Assembly: GCA_002350615.1 (NCBI GenBank)
Contig: DEFD01000014.1
Location: 1 to 54,630 of the forward strand
Direction of reading: 5' to 3'
DNA: 54,630 nucleotides
Source: Bacteroidales bacterium UBA2861
GTDB taxonomy: Bacteria > Bacteroidota > Bacteroidia > Bacteroidales > UBA932
The notes under the pieces are model-generated. The model searched no databases and was not told the DNA's origin. It worked only from the letters and a program-made list of their open reading frames with translations. The position numbers and the translations under genes were made by a program. Shown here piece after piece: positions 17,545-26,208 of the stretch. Position 1 is the first letter of the stretch. Each line of letters starts with the position of its first letter.

Positions 17545-18459
17545 ATGCGCATTTGTTCGCAAAAACTCTTTTATAAAGCGGTAGTGTCAGTTTTGCTGGC
17601 ACTGCCGCTTTTCGTCCTTTCCTGCGAGAAAGAATCCGGGGACAAAGGGCCTGTGGATACCGGAGGTCCTACCACCGCAGCCTGCGGATGGATGGAACTC
17701 CCCGAGGACAAAAGTTCGGACGACCTGCACTTCGTGAAGCATTTCATGACTTTCAACGGCAAACTCGTGCGGAACTGGTCCTGCTGCTACAGCTACTCGG
17801 ACAAGATAAGCTATTGGGTGGCGTATCCCCTGAACAAGGGTTTGAAAGGGGCGAAGACAGGCCGTACAAACGACTGGGCCTACGACCCGGATGTTCCCTC
17901 GCAGTATCAGTACAATATCTCCTACAGCTTCGGAGGAGGTTACGACCGCGGGCATCAGCTCCCTTCCGCGGACCGCAACATAAACAGCGAGATCAACGCA
18001 AGCACCTACTATTCTACGAACATGACGCCGCAAAAGAGCGGTTTCAACAAGAATATCTGGCAGGTGCTCGAGCAGAATGTCAGGGGCTGGGCCACGGCAT
18101 CGGACACGCTCTATGTGCTTACGGGGGCGGTCCGCGGCACTAAAACGACGGGCGGCGTGAACATTCCGTCCGCCTATTTCAAGGCGCTGCTGCGCTATTC
18201 TTCGGCAGGAACCGTTGGAACGGACGGCTTTGCGGGCATTGCTTTCTGGTTCGACCATGAGCAGTACGGCAGTTACGACTATTACATGCAGCCGATAAGC
18301 AAGGACATGGCCATTTCCCTGGCTGAACTGGAAGAGAAACTCCAATATGAACTGTTCCCCAACCTGCGCATGAAAATCGGCGTCACCAAGGCGGAAAAGG
18401 TCAAAAATCAGGATCCTTCCAAACTGGAATGGTGGTGGAGGGGTTGGCCTGAATATTAG
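17545..18459 (+). CDS. DNA/RNA non-specific endonuclease (NUC1 family) lipoprotein
   Basis: The signal ends in FVLSC, so the enzyme is a lipoprotein. The 304-residue product carries the betabetaalpha-metal nuclease signature YDRGHQLPSADR near residues 132-143, with the catalytic histidine in DRGH, and the metal-binding asparagine in YYSTNMTPQKSGFN. These are the defining motifs of the NucA/EndoG/Serratia nuclease family, which cut DNA and RNA without sequence preference. TGAVRGT is also typical. The gene is spaced 3 bases from the upstream lipoprotein gene and 6 from the EEP-family gene. Two consecutive exported nuclease-type enzymes between TonB receptors suggest digestion of extracellular nucleic acid. 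Confidence 0.93.
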   Translation: MRICSQKLFYKAVVSVLLALPLFVLSCEKESGDKGPVDTGGPTTAACGWMELPEDKSSDDLHFVKHFMTFNGKLVRNWSCCYSYSDKISYWVAYPLNKGLKGAKTGRTNDWAYDPDVPSQYQYNISYSFGGGYDRGHQLPSADRNINSEINASTYYSTNMTPQKSGFNKNIWQVLEQNVRGWATASDTLYVLTGAVRGTKTTGGVNIPSAYFKALLRYSSAGTVGTDGFAGIAFWFDHEQYGSYDYYMQPISKDMAISLAELEEKLQYELFPNLRMKIGVTKAEKVKNQDPSKLEWWWRGWPEY

Positions 18460-18465
18460 TTTGAT

Positions 18466-19524
18466 ATGAAAAGATTCATTACCCTCATCGCGCTTGCGGT
18501 GCTCACCATAGGAGCCTGCGCGCAGAAAAGAAGCTATGTCATAGGCTTCTATAACCTCGAGAACCTCTTCGACACCTATCACGACGAGGGCAAGAACGAC
18601 TACCAGTACCTCCCGGACGGGCAGAACAACTGGACCGAGGCCAAATATGCCCAGAAGCAGAAGAACATGGCCCGCGTGATCCGCGCCATGCGTGACGACA
18701 ACGGCCGCTACCATACCATCCTGGGCGTGAGCGAAATCGAGAACCGCCACGTGCTGGAGGACCTGGTGAACGAGCCGGCCATCGCCGATGCGAATTACCA
18801 GATAGTGCATTATGACGGCCCGGACCGCCGAGGCGTGGATGTGGCGCTTTTCTACAAACCCGAGCAGTTTAAACTTATTGAAAGCCAGAGCATTCCCTTT
18901 ACCTTCCTGCCTTCCAGCATAGACTTCAGCGCCTGGACCAAAGAGGAAATGGATCATTTTAAGACGCGCGACATCCTTTTCGTGCGCGGAACCATCGACG
19001 GGGAGATGTTCGCATTCTACGTGGCGCACCTTCCTTCGCGGCTCGGCGGCAAGGGCGCGGACCTGCGTCCCCGCGGAGCTGAAATCATCTACGACCATGC
19101 CATGAAGGTGCAGCAGCAGTATCCGGGCATCAAGATAGTGGTAATGGGCGATATGAACGACAATCCCAGCGACGTCTCCATGACCAAGTACCTGCACGGC
19201 AGGGAATTCATAAAGGACGTCACTCCCACGGACTTCTATTCTCCCTTCCTGAGCATGCTCAAGGCGGGTTACAGCTCGCTTTATTACAGGGGGGAGGGCA
19301 ATATCTACGACATCATCCTCACCAACCACGCCCTTGTCCACGGTGAGGGCCTCCAGATAAAGAAAATAAACAAAAAGGGTTATTACGGCCGCGTGTTCAA
19401 GAAGGACTGGATGACCAACCAGAGCGGCCAGTACAAGGGCACTCCGTTCCGTACCTTCTCCGGCGGAGCCTATGTGGGAGGCTATTCCGACCACTATCCT
19501 ACCTACATCGTAGTTTCTAAATAA
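18466..19524 (+). CDS. secreted endonuclease/exonuclease/phosphatase family protein
   Basis: After a signal peptide (about 1-19) the 352-residue protein has all EEP (DNase I-like) motifs in order: GFYNLENLFDT, GVSEIENRHVLEDL (metal-binding glutamate), YDGPDRRGVDVALFYKP, VAHLPSRLGGK (catalytic histidine), VVMGDMNDNPSD near residue 228, and GGYSDHYPTYI at the end. Enzymes of this fold cleave phosphodiester bonds in DNA, RNA or small phosphates; the exact substrate cannot be read. Secretion and pairing with the NUC1-type nuclease favour nucleic acid. The next gene, a TonB-dependent receptor, begins seven bases after the stop. Confidence 0.92.
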   Translation: MKRFITLIALAVLTIGACAQKRSYVIGFYNLENLFDTYHDEGKNDYQYLPDGQNNWTEAKYAQKQKNMARVIRAMRDDNGRYHTILGVSEIENRHVLEDLVNEPAIADANYQIVHYDGPDRRGVDVALFYKPEQFKLIESQSIPFTFLPSSIDFSAWTKEEMDHFKTRDILFVRGTIDGEMFAFYVAHLPSRLGGKGADLRPRGAEIIYDHAMKVQQQYPGIKIVVMGDMNDNPSDVSMTKYLHGREFIKDVTPTDFYSPFLSMLKAGYSSLYYRGEGNIYDIILTNHALVHGEGLQIKKINKKGYYGRVFKKDWMTNQSGQYKGTPFRTFSGGAYVGGYSDHYPTYIVVSK

Positions 19525-19531
19525 TTCGTAT

Positions 19532-22500
19532 ATGCTTAAAAAACTGACAAGCTCGCTGCTCCTTTTCGCATGCGCGTGCGTGTACGCAAGCGCAGCCGAG
19601 GACAGTACGGACAAGCTCCGTGCGGCGGATCCCCTGCCTTTCTCCCAAGGCTGGTTCGCAGGGGCGGGCCTTGGCGCCAATATCGGCGCCGACGGCCTCA
19701 AAGGCGACAATCCCGAGTTCTCCATCGGCCTTCCTGGCATGCATCTGTATGCAGGAAAATGGATTACCCCGGCGTTCGGACTCCGTTTCGGCATCCAGGG
19801 GCTCCATGCGGCCGGATTCTACGGCGCCGACGGATATGAGTTCCTGGCAGCACCCGTGGACCTGATGGTGAATATCCCTTCGCTTCTGATTCCATCTCTG
19901 AAGAAAACTCCCTTCGACTTCTCGCTTTACCTGTCGGCGGTTCCCGCCTGGGGCCTTCCCAGCGGCTACTATGCCTTTGGTGTGGGCGGAGGTCTGCAGG
20001 CCAGCTACTCTTTCAATGACAACTGGGCTGCCTTCGCCGATGCACGCGGAAGCATCATAGGACAGAACATTACCGGAATCCTGAACCAGGGCATTTTCGC
20101 CACCGCCGCAGTCAGCGTCGGTGCGCAGTACAGTTTCTCCCTTGGCAAGAAGGCTCTTACCCCCGAGGTGGCCGCACAGGATGCAAAGGCTTCGGAGCAG
20201 GCGGCTCCTGAAATCCCTCAGGAAGTGCCGGCAGGGGAGCCCGCTCCCGGCATCGCCGAAACGGCAGTCTCCGGAATCAACGAACCCGCTCCCGGTTCGG
20301 GTGTGGTGCTCGGTGAATACACCGGCGGAGTCAAGGGCGTCATCGTCAACCGTACCGCCAAGTCCGCGGTGGAAGGAGCAAGGGTAAAACTCTACTCCGG
20401 CGCCTCCGAACTTGCCACGGTGGTTACGGATGCGGAAGGAAACTTCAGCCTCCAGGGCGTGCCTGACGGCATGTACAGCCTTGTCATCGAAGCTCCCGAG
20501 TTCTATGCAAACCAGGTGAACGTGACGGTGAACGACGGTTACATGAAGAACATGTTTAAACTCAGCCTCACCCCTTCGCAGGTAATCGAGAACGCAGACG
20601 ACGCTTCGCTTCAGGAGTTCGACATGGACGACTCCGGCTACAACGACAGCCCTACCGTCCTCTTCGGCAGCAACGACATATTCGCAAGTCTCACGAGCTT
20701 CAATTTCTCGTCGGTGCGCTACCGCCAGCGCGGTTACGCCAGCGAAAGCCAGACAGTCTATCTCGCGGGCGTGAAGATGAACGACGCGCTCACCGGCTAC
20801 GGTCCGTTCTCCCTCTGGAGCGGCCTCAATGAAGGCCTCCGTGCCAAGGAATCAGTTTCCGGCAGCGATATTTTCCAGTACGGCTTCGGCGGCTACAACG
20901 GTGCGACCCAGTTCTTCGGCAACGCCTCGTCGGTGCGCAAGGGACTTCGCGCCAGCGTGCTCACCAACAGCGCCCTCTATCGTCTGCGCCTCATGCTAAG
21001 CTACGGCAGCGGCCAGCTTGACAATGGCTGGAGCTATGCCTTCAACGTGAGCGCCCGCATGGGTGGCAACGACTGGGTGGACGGCGTTTACTACCGTTCC
21101 TTCGCATACTTCGGAGCCGTTGAGAAGAAACTCGGCGACAAGCACACCCTCGGGCTCGTGACCTTCGCCACTCCCGGCCAGCGTGGCGCCCAGAACGGTT
21201 CTACCCAGGAGGTCTATGACCTGATGGGCGACAATATGTACAACTCCAACTGGGGCTACCAGAACGGCAAGGTCCGCAACTCCCGAGTGCGCAAGACCTT
21301 CGAGCCTGTCACCTACCTTACATGGAAATTCGTCCCTTCGGACGATCTCGAAGTCAACGCCACCCTCCTGTGGCGCACCGGCAAGAACGGTTACACAGCC
21401 CTCGACTGGTACGACGCTTCGGATCCCCGTCCGGACTACTACCGCAACCTCCCCAGCTACTTCTTCAACGAGAACCCGGACTACAACCGTCTGAATCCCC
21501 AGAAGGCCGCATGGGCCCGTGAGGTGTGGACACATTCCGGGACCTACAGGGATCTCACGCATCTGAACTGGGACCGTCTCTACACCGTGAACTCGCTCAG
21601 CGACGACGGCAACGGCCGCCTTCGCTCCAAGTATGTCCAGGAAGAGCGCCACATCGACCAGAACGACCTCAACTTCGCGGCCCGCGTGAAGTGGAACGCC
21701 CTTCCCTGGATGAAGGTGAACGGCGGCGTGAATGCCAGGATCAACCGCACCGAGTACTACAAGACCATAGCCGACCTGCTCGGCGGCGACTATTTCGTGA
21801 ACATCGACAACTTCGCCGAGCGCGATTTCGCAGTGAACCAGGAGGCCCTGCAGAACGACCTCGACTACTACTATGCCCACGGTTCTGCACAGAAGGTGAA
21901 GAAGGGCGACAAGTACGGCTACGACTACTATGCGCAGGTGCGCGACGCAGGCCTCTGGGCCAATGCGGAGCTCACCAGGGGCAACCTCAGCGGCAACATC
22001 GGCGCCCGCCTGGGCACCCAGGCATCCTGGCGTGACGGTCTCTGGAAGAAGGGTCTCTTCCCTGACAATTCCAAGGGCAAGTCCGACAAGGCCAGCTTCG
22101 TCACCGGTGGAGTGAAGGCGAACGCCAGCTATTCCATCGGCGGCAAGATGCGCGTGTTCGCGAACTTCGGATGGTTCGCCGACGCCCCGACCTTCACACA
22201 GAGCTTCGTTTCTCCCCGTACCCGCAACACCATGGTGGACGGCCTGAAGACGGTGAAGACACTCACCACCGATCTCAACTGGCAGTACTTCAGCAACGGT
22301 TACAACGTGAAACTCACCGGCTTCTTCTCCACGATGAAGGACGGCAGCAAGGTGATGAGCTTCTACGACGACCTGCAGAACGCCTTCACCAATTTCAGCA
22401 TGACCGGCATCGACCAGAGGCACATGGGCGTGGAACTCGCTTTCCGCGTGCCTCTTCCCATCGCCAACCTTGCTCTCCAGGGAGTTTTCGCTTACGGCAA

Positions 22501-23074
22501 CTACATCTACACCTCCACTCCGAGGATGACCCAGACAGTGGACAACAGCGAAACCGTCACCATCAAGGATGAGCCTGTCACCTACTGGAAGAGCCACACC
22601 GACGTGGACGGCAAGACCGTCAAGCACTTCGTGGCCGGAACTCCCCAGCTTGCGACAAGTCTCGGACTCAGCTGGAACAAGAACTACTGGTTCGTGGACG
22701 CCGACGTCGAGTACTTCGGCAATTCCTATCTGGACATGAACCCTCTCTACCGCACAAGGTATGCAACCACCGGACCCGACGGCTACGAAAGCCCTCTCGA
22801 GGTGGATTACATGGCTTCCCAGGAAAAATTCCCCGGATTCTTCCTTCTGAACGCTTCCGTGGGCAAGTCCTGGTACATCCATTACAAGTACCAGCTTGGC
22901 TTCTCGCTTTCCGCAAAGAACCTCTTGAACAACACCGAGGTGCGCACCGGCGGTTACGAGCAGACCCGTCTCGTGGACAATACCGTGGGCAAGGAGCGCT
23001 ACTACCGCTTCGACTCCAAGTATTTCTACATGAGCGGATTCAATTACATGTTGAACATTTATTTCAGATTCTAA
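19532..23074 (+). CDS. TonB-dependent receptor with extra N-terminal barrel-like domain
   Basis: This 1180-residue protein starts with a signal peptide, followed at about 30-210 by a segment that looks like a small outer-membrane beta-barrel protein (WFAGAGLGANIG, GLRFGIQGLHAAGFYG, ASYSFNDNWAAFADARGS, VSVGAQYSFSLG). A linker rich in Pro, Glu and Ala (about 215-265) leads into a carboxypeptidase regulatory-like domain (about 270-350), a plug region with YRQRGYASESQTVYLAGVKM, and a long beta-barrel ending in IYFRF. The N-terminal unit is unusual for this family and may be a fusion. The gene lies in the nuclease operon, directly before a DUF5689 lipoprotein that could act as its surface partner in a SusD-like way; that role is inferred. 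Confidence 0.85.
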   Translation: MLKKLTSSLLLFACACVYASAAEDSTDKLRAADPLPFSQGWFAGAGLGANIGADGLKGDNPEFSIGLPGMHLYAGKWITPAFGLRFGIQGLHAAGFYGADGYEFLAAPVDLMVNIPSLLIPSLKKTPFDFSLYLSAVPAWGLPSGYYAFGVGGGLQASYSFNDNWAAFADARGSIIGQNITGILNQGIFATAAVSVGAQYSFSLGKKALTPEVAAQDAKASEQAAPEIPQEVPAGEPAPGIAETAVSGINEPAPGSGVVLGEYTGGVKGVIVNRTAKSAVEGARVKLYSGASELATVVTDAEGNFSLQGVPDGMYSLVIEAPEFYANQVNVTVNDGYMKNMFKLSLTPSQVIENADDASLQEFDMDDSGYNDSPTVLFGSNDIFASLTSFNFSSVRYRQRGYASESQTVYLAGVKMNDALTGYGPFSLWSGLNEGLRAKESVSGSDIFQYGFGGYNGATQFFGNASSVRKGLRASVLTNSALYRLRLMLSYGSGQLDNGWSYAFNVSARMGGNDWVDGVYYRSFAYFGAVEKKLGDKHTLGLVTFATPGQRGAQNGSTQEVYDLMGDNMYNSNWGYQNGKVRNSRVRKTFEPVTYLTWKFVPSDDLEVNATLLWRTGKNGYTALDWYDASDPRPDYYRNLPSYFFNENPDYNRLNPQKAAWAREVWTHSGTYRDLTHLNWDRLYTVNSLSDDGNGRLRSKYVQEERHIDQNDLNFAARVKWNALPWMKVNGGVNARINRTEYYKTIADLLGGDYFVNIDNFAERDFAVNQEALQNDLDYYYAHGSAQKVKKGDKYGYDYYAQVRDAGLWANAELTRGNLSGNIGARLGTQASWRDGLWKKGLFPDNSKGKSDKASFVTGGVKANASYSIGGKMRVFANFGWFADAPTFTQSFVSPRTRNTMVDGLKTVKTLTTDLNWQYFSNGYNVKLTGFFSTMKDGSKVMSFYDDLQNAFTNFSMTGIDQRHMGVELAFRVPLPIANLALQGVFAYGNYIYTSTPRMTQTVDNSETVTIKDEPVTYWKSHTDVDGKTVKHFVAGTPQLATSLGLSWNKNYWFVDADVEYFGNSYLDMNPLYRTRYATTGPDGYESPLEVDYMASQEKFPGFFLLNASVGKSWYIHYKYQLGFSLSAKNLLNNTEVRTGGYEQTRLVDNTVGKERYYRFDSKYFYMSGFNYMLNIYFRF

Positions 23075-23078
23075 GGCC

Positions 23079-24191
23079 ATGGGAAAGTATATCAAATACA
23101 TAGCGGCTGCCTTTGCCGCAGTCTGCTTCCTCTCTTCCTGTGAAGAATGGGAGCCCGTCTATACTTTCAAGTACGATGCTCCCGAGGAATTCTCGCCTGT
23201 GCTGGACATCGTTCCCAATACCGATATCAAGACTCTGGCGTCCCGCTACACCCCCGGAGGCAGCCCCGTCTATATCGAGGACGATGTCATAATCTCCGGA
23301 CGGGTCATTTCCTCCGACCGCAGCGGCAATATCTACAAGAGCCTCTACATCCAGGACGAGACCGGCGGAATAGAGGTGAAGACCGGCCGCACCAGCATGT
23401 ACAACGACTACAAGGAAGGCCAGACGGTTTATGTCAAGTGCAAGGGACTCACCCTCGGAATGTACGGCTACAAGGAAGGCAACTACGGCGGCAGCGGGAT
23501 GGTGCAGCTTGGCATGGAAGACCCTACCGGCGAGTACGAGACTTCCTACATGGATCTCGAGGCCATAGTGAACGAGCACATCTTCAAAGGCCCTCTCGGC
23601 CCGAAGGTGGAGCCCGTCACCATAACCGCGTCCCAGCTTCCCGGCACGAGCGCCACAATCAGCACCTGCCCTTATATCGGCACGCTGGTCACCCTCAAGG
23701 AACTCAGGTACAACAATGCGGTGTTCGCCCTCTTGTACCTGGACATGAACCAGAACCACAAGGACAGCAAGAACCGTATCTTCGTGGCCGACAAGCAGTG
23801 GGGAGTCACCACCTGGGCCATGAGCAAGGGCAAGATGACCGAGTACCTGCTCTCCGGGGTGTGGGACAGCATCCAGATAGGCAATTCCGGCGACTACAAC
23901 TACGGCACCGTGGGTGACAAGAAGGGAGACGGCACTTATCCCGGCATCGAGAAGCAGGCGGCTTCCGTGAGTCACTATTTCAAGATGGGCACCCGTGTGG
24001 TGCAGATCCGTTCCAGCGGCTACGGCAAATGGGGCGACTATCAGATTCCTGCGGACATCCTCAACGGCAGCCGCACCATCGATGTCACCGGCATTCTCAC
24101 CATGTACCAGGGCAGCGTGCAGTTTACCCTGCTCGAACTCGAGGACGTGAAATATCACGACACCGGCGAACCCATTGACAAACAGATTTAA
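23079..24191 (+). CDS. DUF5689-type lipoprotein
   Basis: A signal peptide with FLSSC lipobox precedes 370 residues typical of DUF5689: DDVIISGRVISSDRSGNIYKSLYIQDETGGIEV forms an OB-like first half, and ILNGSRTIDVTGILTMYQGSVQFTLLELEDV closes a similar second fold. The gene begins four bases after the TonB receptor stop. Such proteins are found beside TonB receptors and nucleases in Bacteroidota, but their role is not established to my knowledge. A ligand-binding or receptor-lid role is the natural guess. Confidence 0.85.
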   Translation: MGKYIKYIAAAFAAVCFLSSCEEWEPVYTFKYDAPEEFSPVLDIVPNTDIKTLASRYTPGGSPVYIEDDVIISGRVISSDRSGNIYKSLYIQDETGGIEVKTGRTSMYNDYKEGQTVYVKCKGLTLGMYGYKEGNYGGSGMVQLGMEDPTGEYETSYMDLEAIVNEHIFKGPLGPKVEPVTITASQLPGTSATISTCPYIGTLVTLKELRYNNAVFALLYLDMNQNHKDSKNRIFVADKQWGVTTWAMSKGKMTEYLLSGVWDSIQIGNSGDYNYGTVGDKKGDGTYPGIEKQAASVSHYFKMGTRVVQIRSSGYGKWGDYQIPADILNGSRTIDVTGILTMYQGSVQFTLLELEDVKYHDTGEPIDKQI

Positions 24192-24206
24192 TACGATTCC
24201 ATTTAG

Positions 24207-26204
24207 ATGAAAAGATTTTTCCCGTCGCTTTTTGCGGCCATCGCCATGATTACATCCTGCAGTCAGAACCCGTTTTTCGCCGAATGGGACACTCCCTACG
24301 GCATCCCTCCATACGACAAGATAAAGCCTGCCCATTATCTGCCTGCCATCAAGGCCGGCATAGAGCAGCAGAAGAAAGAGATCGAGGCCATTGTCTCCAA
24401 TCAGGATGCCCCGAGTTTCGACAATGTGATAGCTCCGCTGGAGCTTTCCGGCCAGCTTCTCTCCAAGGTGAGCGGCGTGCTCTTCAATGTTGTTGAAACG
24501 GACCGCAGCGACGAGCTGGACGCCATTGTGGAAGAGGCCCTGCCGCTTCTCAGCGACCACGAGGCCGACATGTCCTTCAACAAAGGACTTTACGAGAAGG
24601 TTTCCGCAGTGTATCATGCGGACCAGAGCGGTCTCAGCCGCGAACAGCAGATGGTGCTCAAGGATCATTTCGAAGCTTTCGAGCGGGAAGGCATCGGCCT
24701 GCCTGAAGACAAGCAGGACCGTCTCCGCGAGATCAACGCCTCCCTTTCTTCCCTTACCCAGAAGATAGGCAACAATATCCTTGCGGAAAGCAATGCATTC
24801 AAGGAGAAATTCGGCTTCAGCGTGAGCGCCTATCCGGACAAGATGACCTCCACCGCCGACCGCGGACTCCGCCGTCAGTACCTCGAGGCCTACACCATGC
24901 GCGGTCACAACGGTAACGAAAACGACAACCGCGAACTCCTTGTCGAGGTGCTCAAGCTCCGTTTTGAAAAGGCCCGCATCCTTGGCTACAACAATTTCGC
25001 CGAGTATCAGCTTGCTGACAAGATGGCCGGCAACCCGCAGACCGTGGACAGTTTCCTCGCAGGCATAATCAAGGCTTCAGTAGCCAAGGCGAAGGAAGAA
25101 CTCGCCGACATGCAGAAGGAAATGGACAAGGACATCGCCGCGGGCATCCTGCCGAAAGGCAGCAAGATCGAGGCCTGGGACTGGTGGTACTATGCCGAAA
25201 AGGTCCGCAAGCTTAAATTCGACCTCGACGACGAGGCCGTCAAGCCTTATTTCCAGCTGGATTCCGTGCGTAAGGGCATCTTCACGGCCGCCAATATACT
25301 ATATGGTATAAAGGCTGAGCCTCTGGCCGATGTCCCCGTGTACAACAAGGACTGCGTGCAGGCATGGAAGATAAGCGATGCAGACGGCTCCCTCATAGGC
25401 ATCTTCACCACCGACTACCTCCCCCGCGATAGCAAGAGGGGAGGCGCATGGATGAACAATGTGCGCGAGCAGTATGTGGATGCGGCCGGCAACGACGTGC
25501 GCCCCATCATCGTGAATGTAGGCAATCTTGCCGAAAATATGAACGTGGACCAGGTGCAGACCGTGTTCCACGAGTTCGGCCATGCCCTTCACGGGCTTCT
25601 CACCAAATGCCATTATGCCGGCGTGAGCGGCACCAACGTGAAACGTGACTTCGTGGAGATGTTCAGCCAGTTCAATGAGAACTGGGCCTTCCAGCCGGAA
25701 CTGCTTTCGCTCTACGCGCACAACGACAAGAATGAGACGATTCCTGCCGAACTGGTGGCTAAAATCAACAATTCCCTCAAGTTCAACCAGGGATTCATGA
25801 CCACGGAACTCTGCGCCGCTTCCATCCTCGACATGAAATGGCACGAGCTTGAAGATTTCGAAAATCTTGACATCGACGCGTTTGAAGCGAAGGTGGCGAA
25901 GGAAATAGGACTTATCCCGCAGATAGGTTTCCGTTACCGAACAACCTATTTCAACCACATCTTCTCCAGCGGCTACAGCGCCGGCTATTACGGCTACCTC
26001 TGGAGCGAGGTGCTGGACAAGGATGCCTTCAGCATCTTCGAAGCGTCCGAGGGCGGCCCCTTCAACATCGAGCTCGCACGCAAGTTCCGTCAGACCTTCC
26101 TCGAAAGGGGCGGCAGCGAAGAACCCATGACGCTTTACGAGGAATTCGCCGGGCGTGAGCCGGACAACAAGGCGTTCCTTCGGGCAAGGGGACTCGTAAA
26201 GTAA
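24207..26204 (+). CDS. M3-family zinc peptidase (Dcp-like) lipoprotein
   Basis: The 665-residue product begins with a lipoprotein signal (AMITSC), then WDTPYGIPPYDKIKPAHYLPAIKAGI, a typical start of mature Dcp-type oligopeptidases in Bacteroidota. The zinc site HEFGHALHG lies near residues 454-462, with a further metal ligand in the NVKRDFVEMFSQFNENW segment about 25 residues later. The C-terminal FNHIFSSGYSAGYYGYLWSEVLDKDAF is diagnostic of M3A peptidases. It should trim peptides to dipeptides in the periplasm. It lies 15 bases after the DUF5689 gene and 4 before the lyase gene. dcp is plausible, but the family has several paralogues, so no symbol is given. Confidence 0.93.
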   Translation: MKRFFPSLFAAIAMITSCSQNPFFAEWDTPYGIPPYDKIKPAHYLPAIKAGIEQQKKEIEAIVSNQDAPSFDNVIAPLELSGQLLSKVSGVLFNVVETDRSDELDAIVEEALPLLSDHEADMSFNKGLYEKVSAVYHADQSGLSREQQMVLKDHFEAFEREGIGLPEDKQDRLREINASLSSLTQKIGNNILAESNAFKEKFGFSVSAYPDKMTSTADRGLRRQYLEAYTMRGHNGNENDNRELLVEVLKLRFEKARILGYNNFAEYQLADKMAGNPQTVDSFLAGIIKASVAKAKEELADMQKEMDKDIAAGILPKGSKIEAWDWWYYAEKVRKLKFDLDDEAVKPYFQLDSVRKGIFTAANILYGIKAEPLADVPVYNKDCVQAWKISDADGSLIGIFTTDYLPRDSKRGGAWMNNVREQYVDAAGNDVRPIIVNVGNLAENMNVDQVQTVFHEFGHALHGLLTKCHYAGVSGTNVKRDFVEMFSQFNENWAFQPELLSLYAHNDKNETIPAELVAKINNSLKFNQGFMTTELCAASILDMKWHELEDFENLDIDAFEAKVAKEIGLIPQIGFRYRTTYFNHIFSSGYSAGYYGYLWSEVLDKDAFSIFEASEGGPFNIELARKFRQTFLERGGSEEPMTLYEEFAGREPDNKAFLRARGLVK

Positions 26205-26208
26205 AGAT

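Noticed and set aside
17587..19794. 735-codon open frame on the minus strand
   Set aside because: Antisense to two nuclease-type genes with complete catalytic motifs; no domain or start region of its own.
20996..23101. 701-codon open frame on the minus strand
   Set aside because: Antisense shadow of the TonB receptor; Val/Ala/Glu/His-rich composition typical of such shadows.
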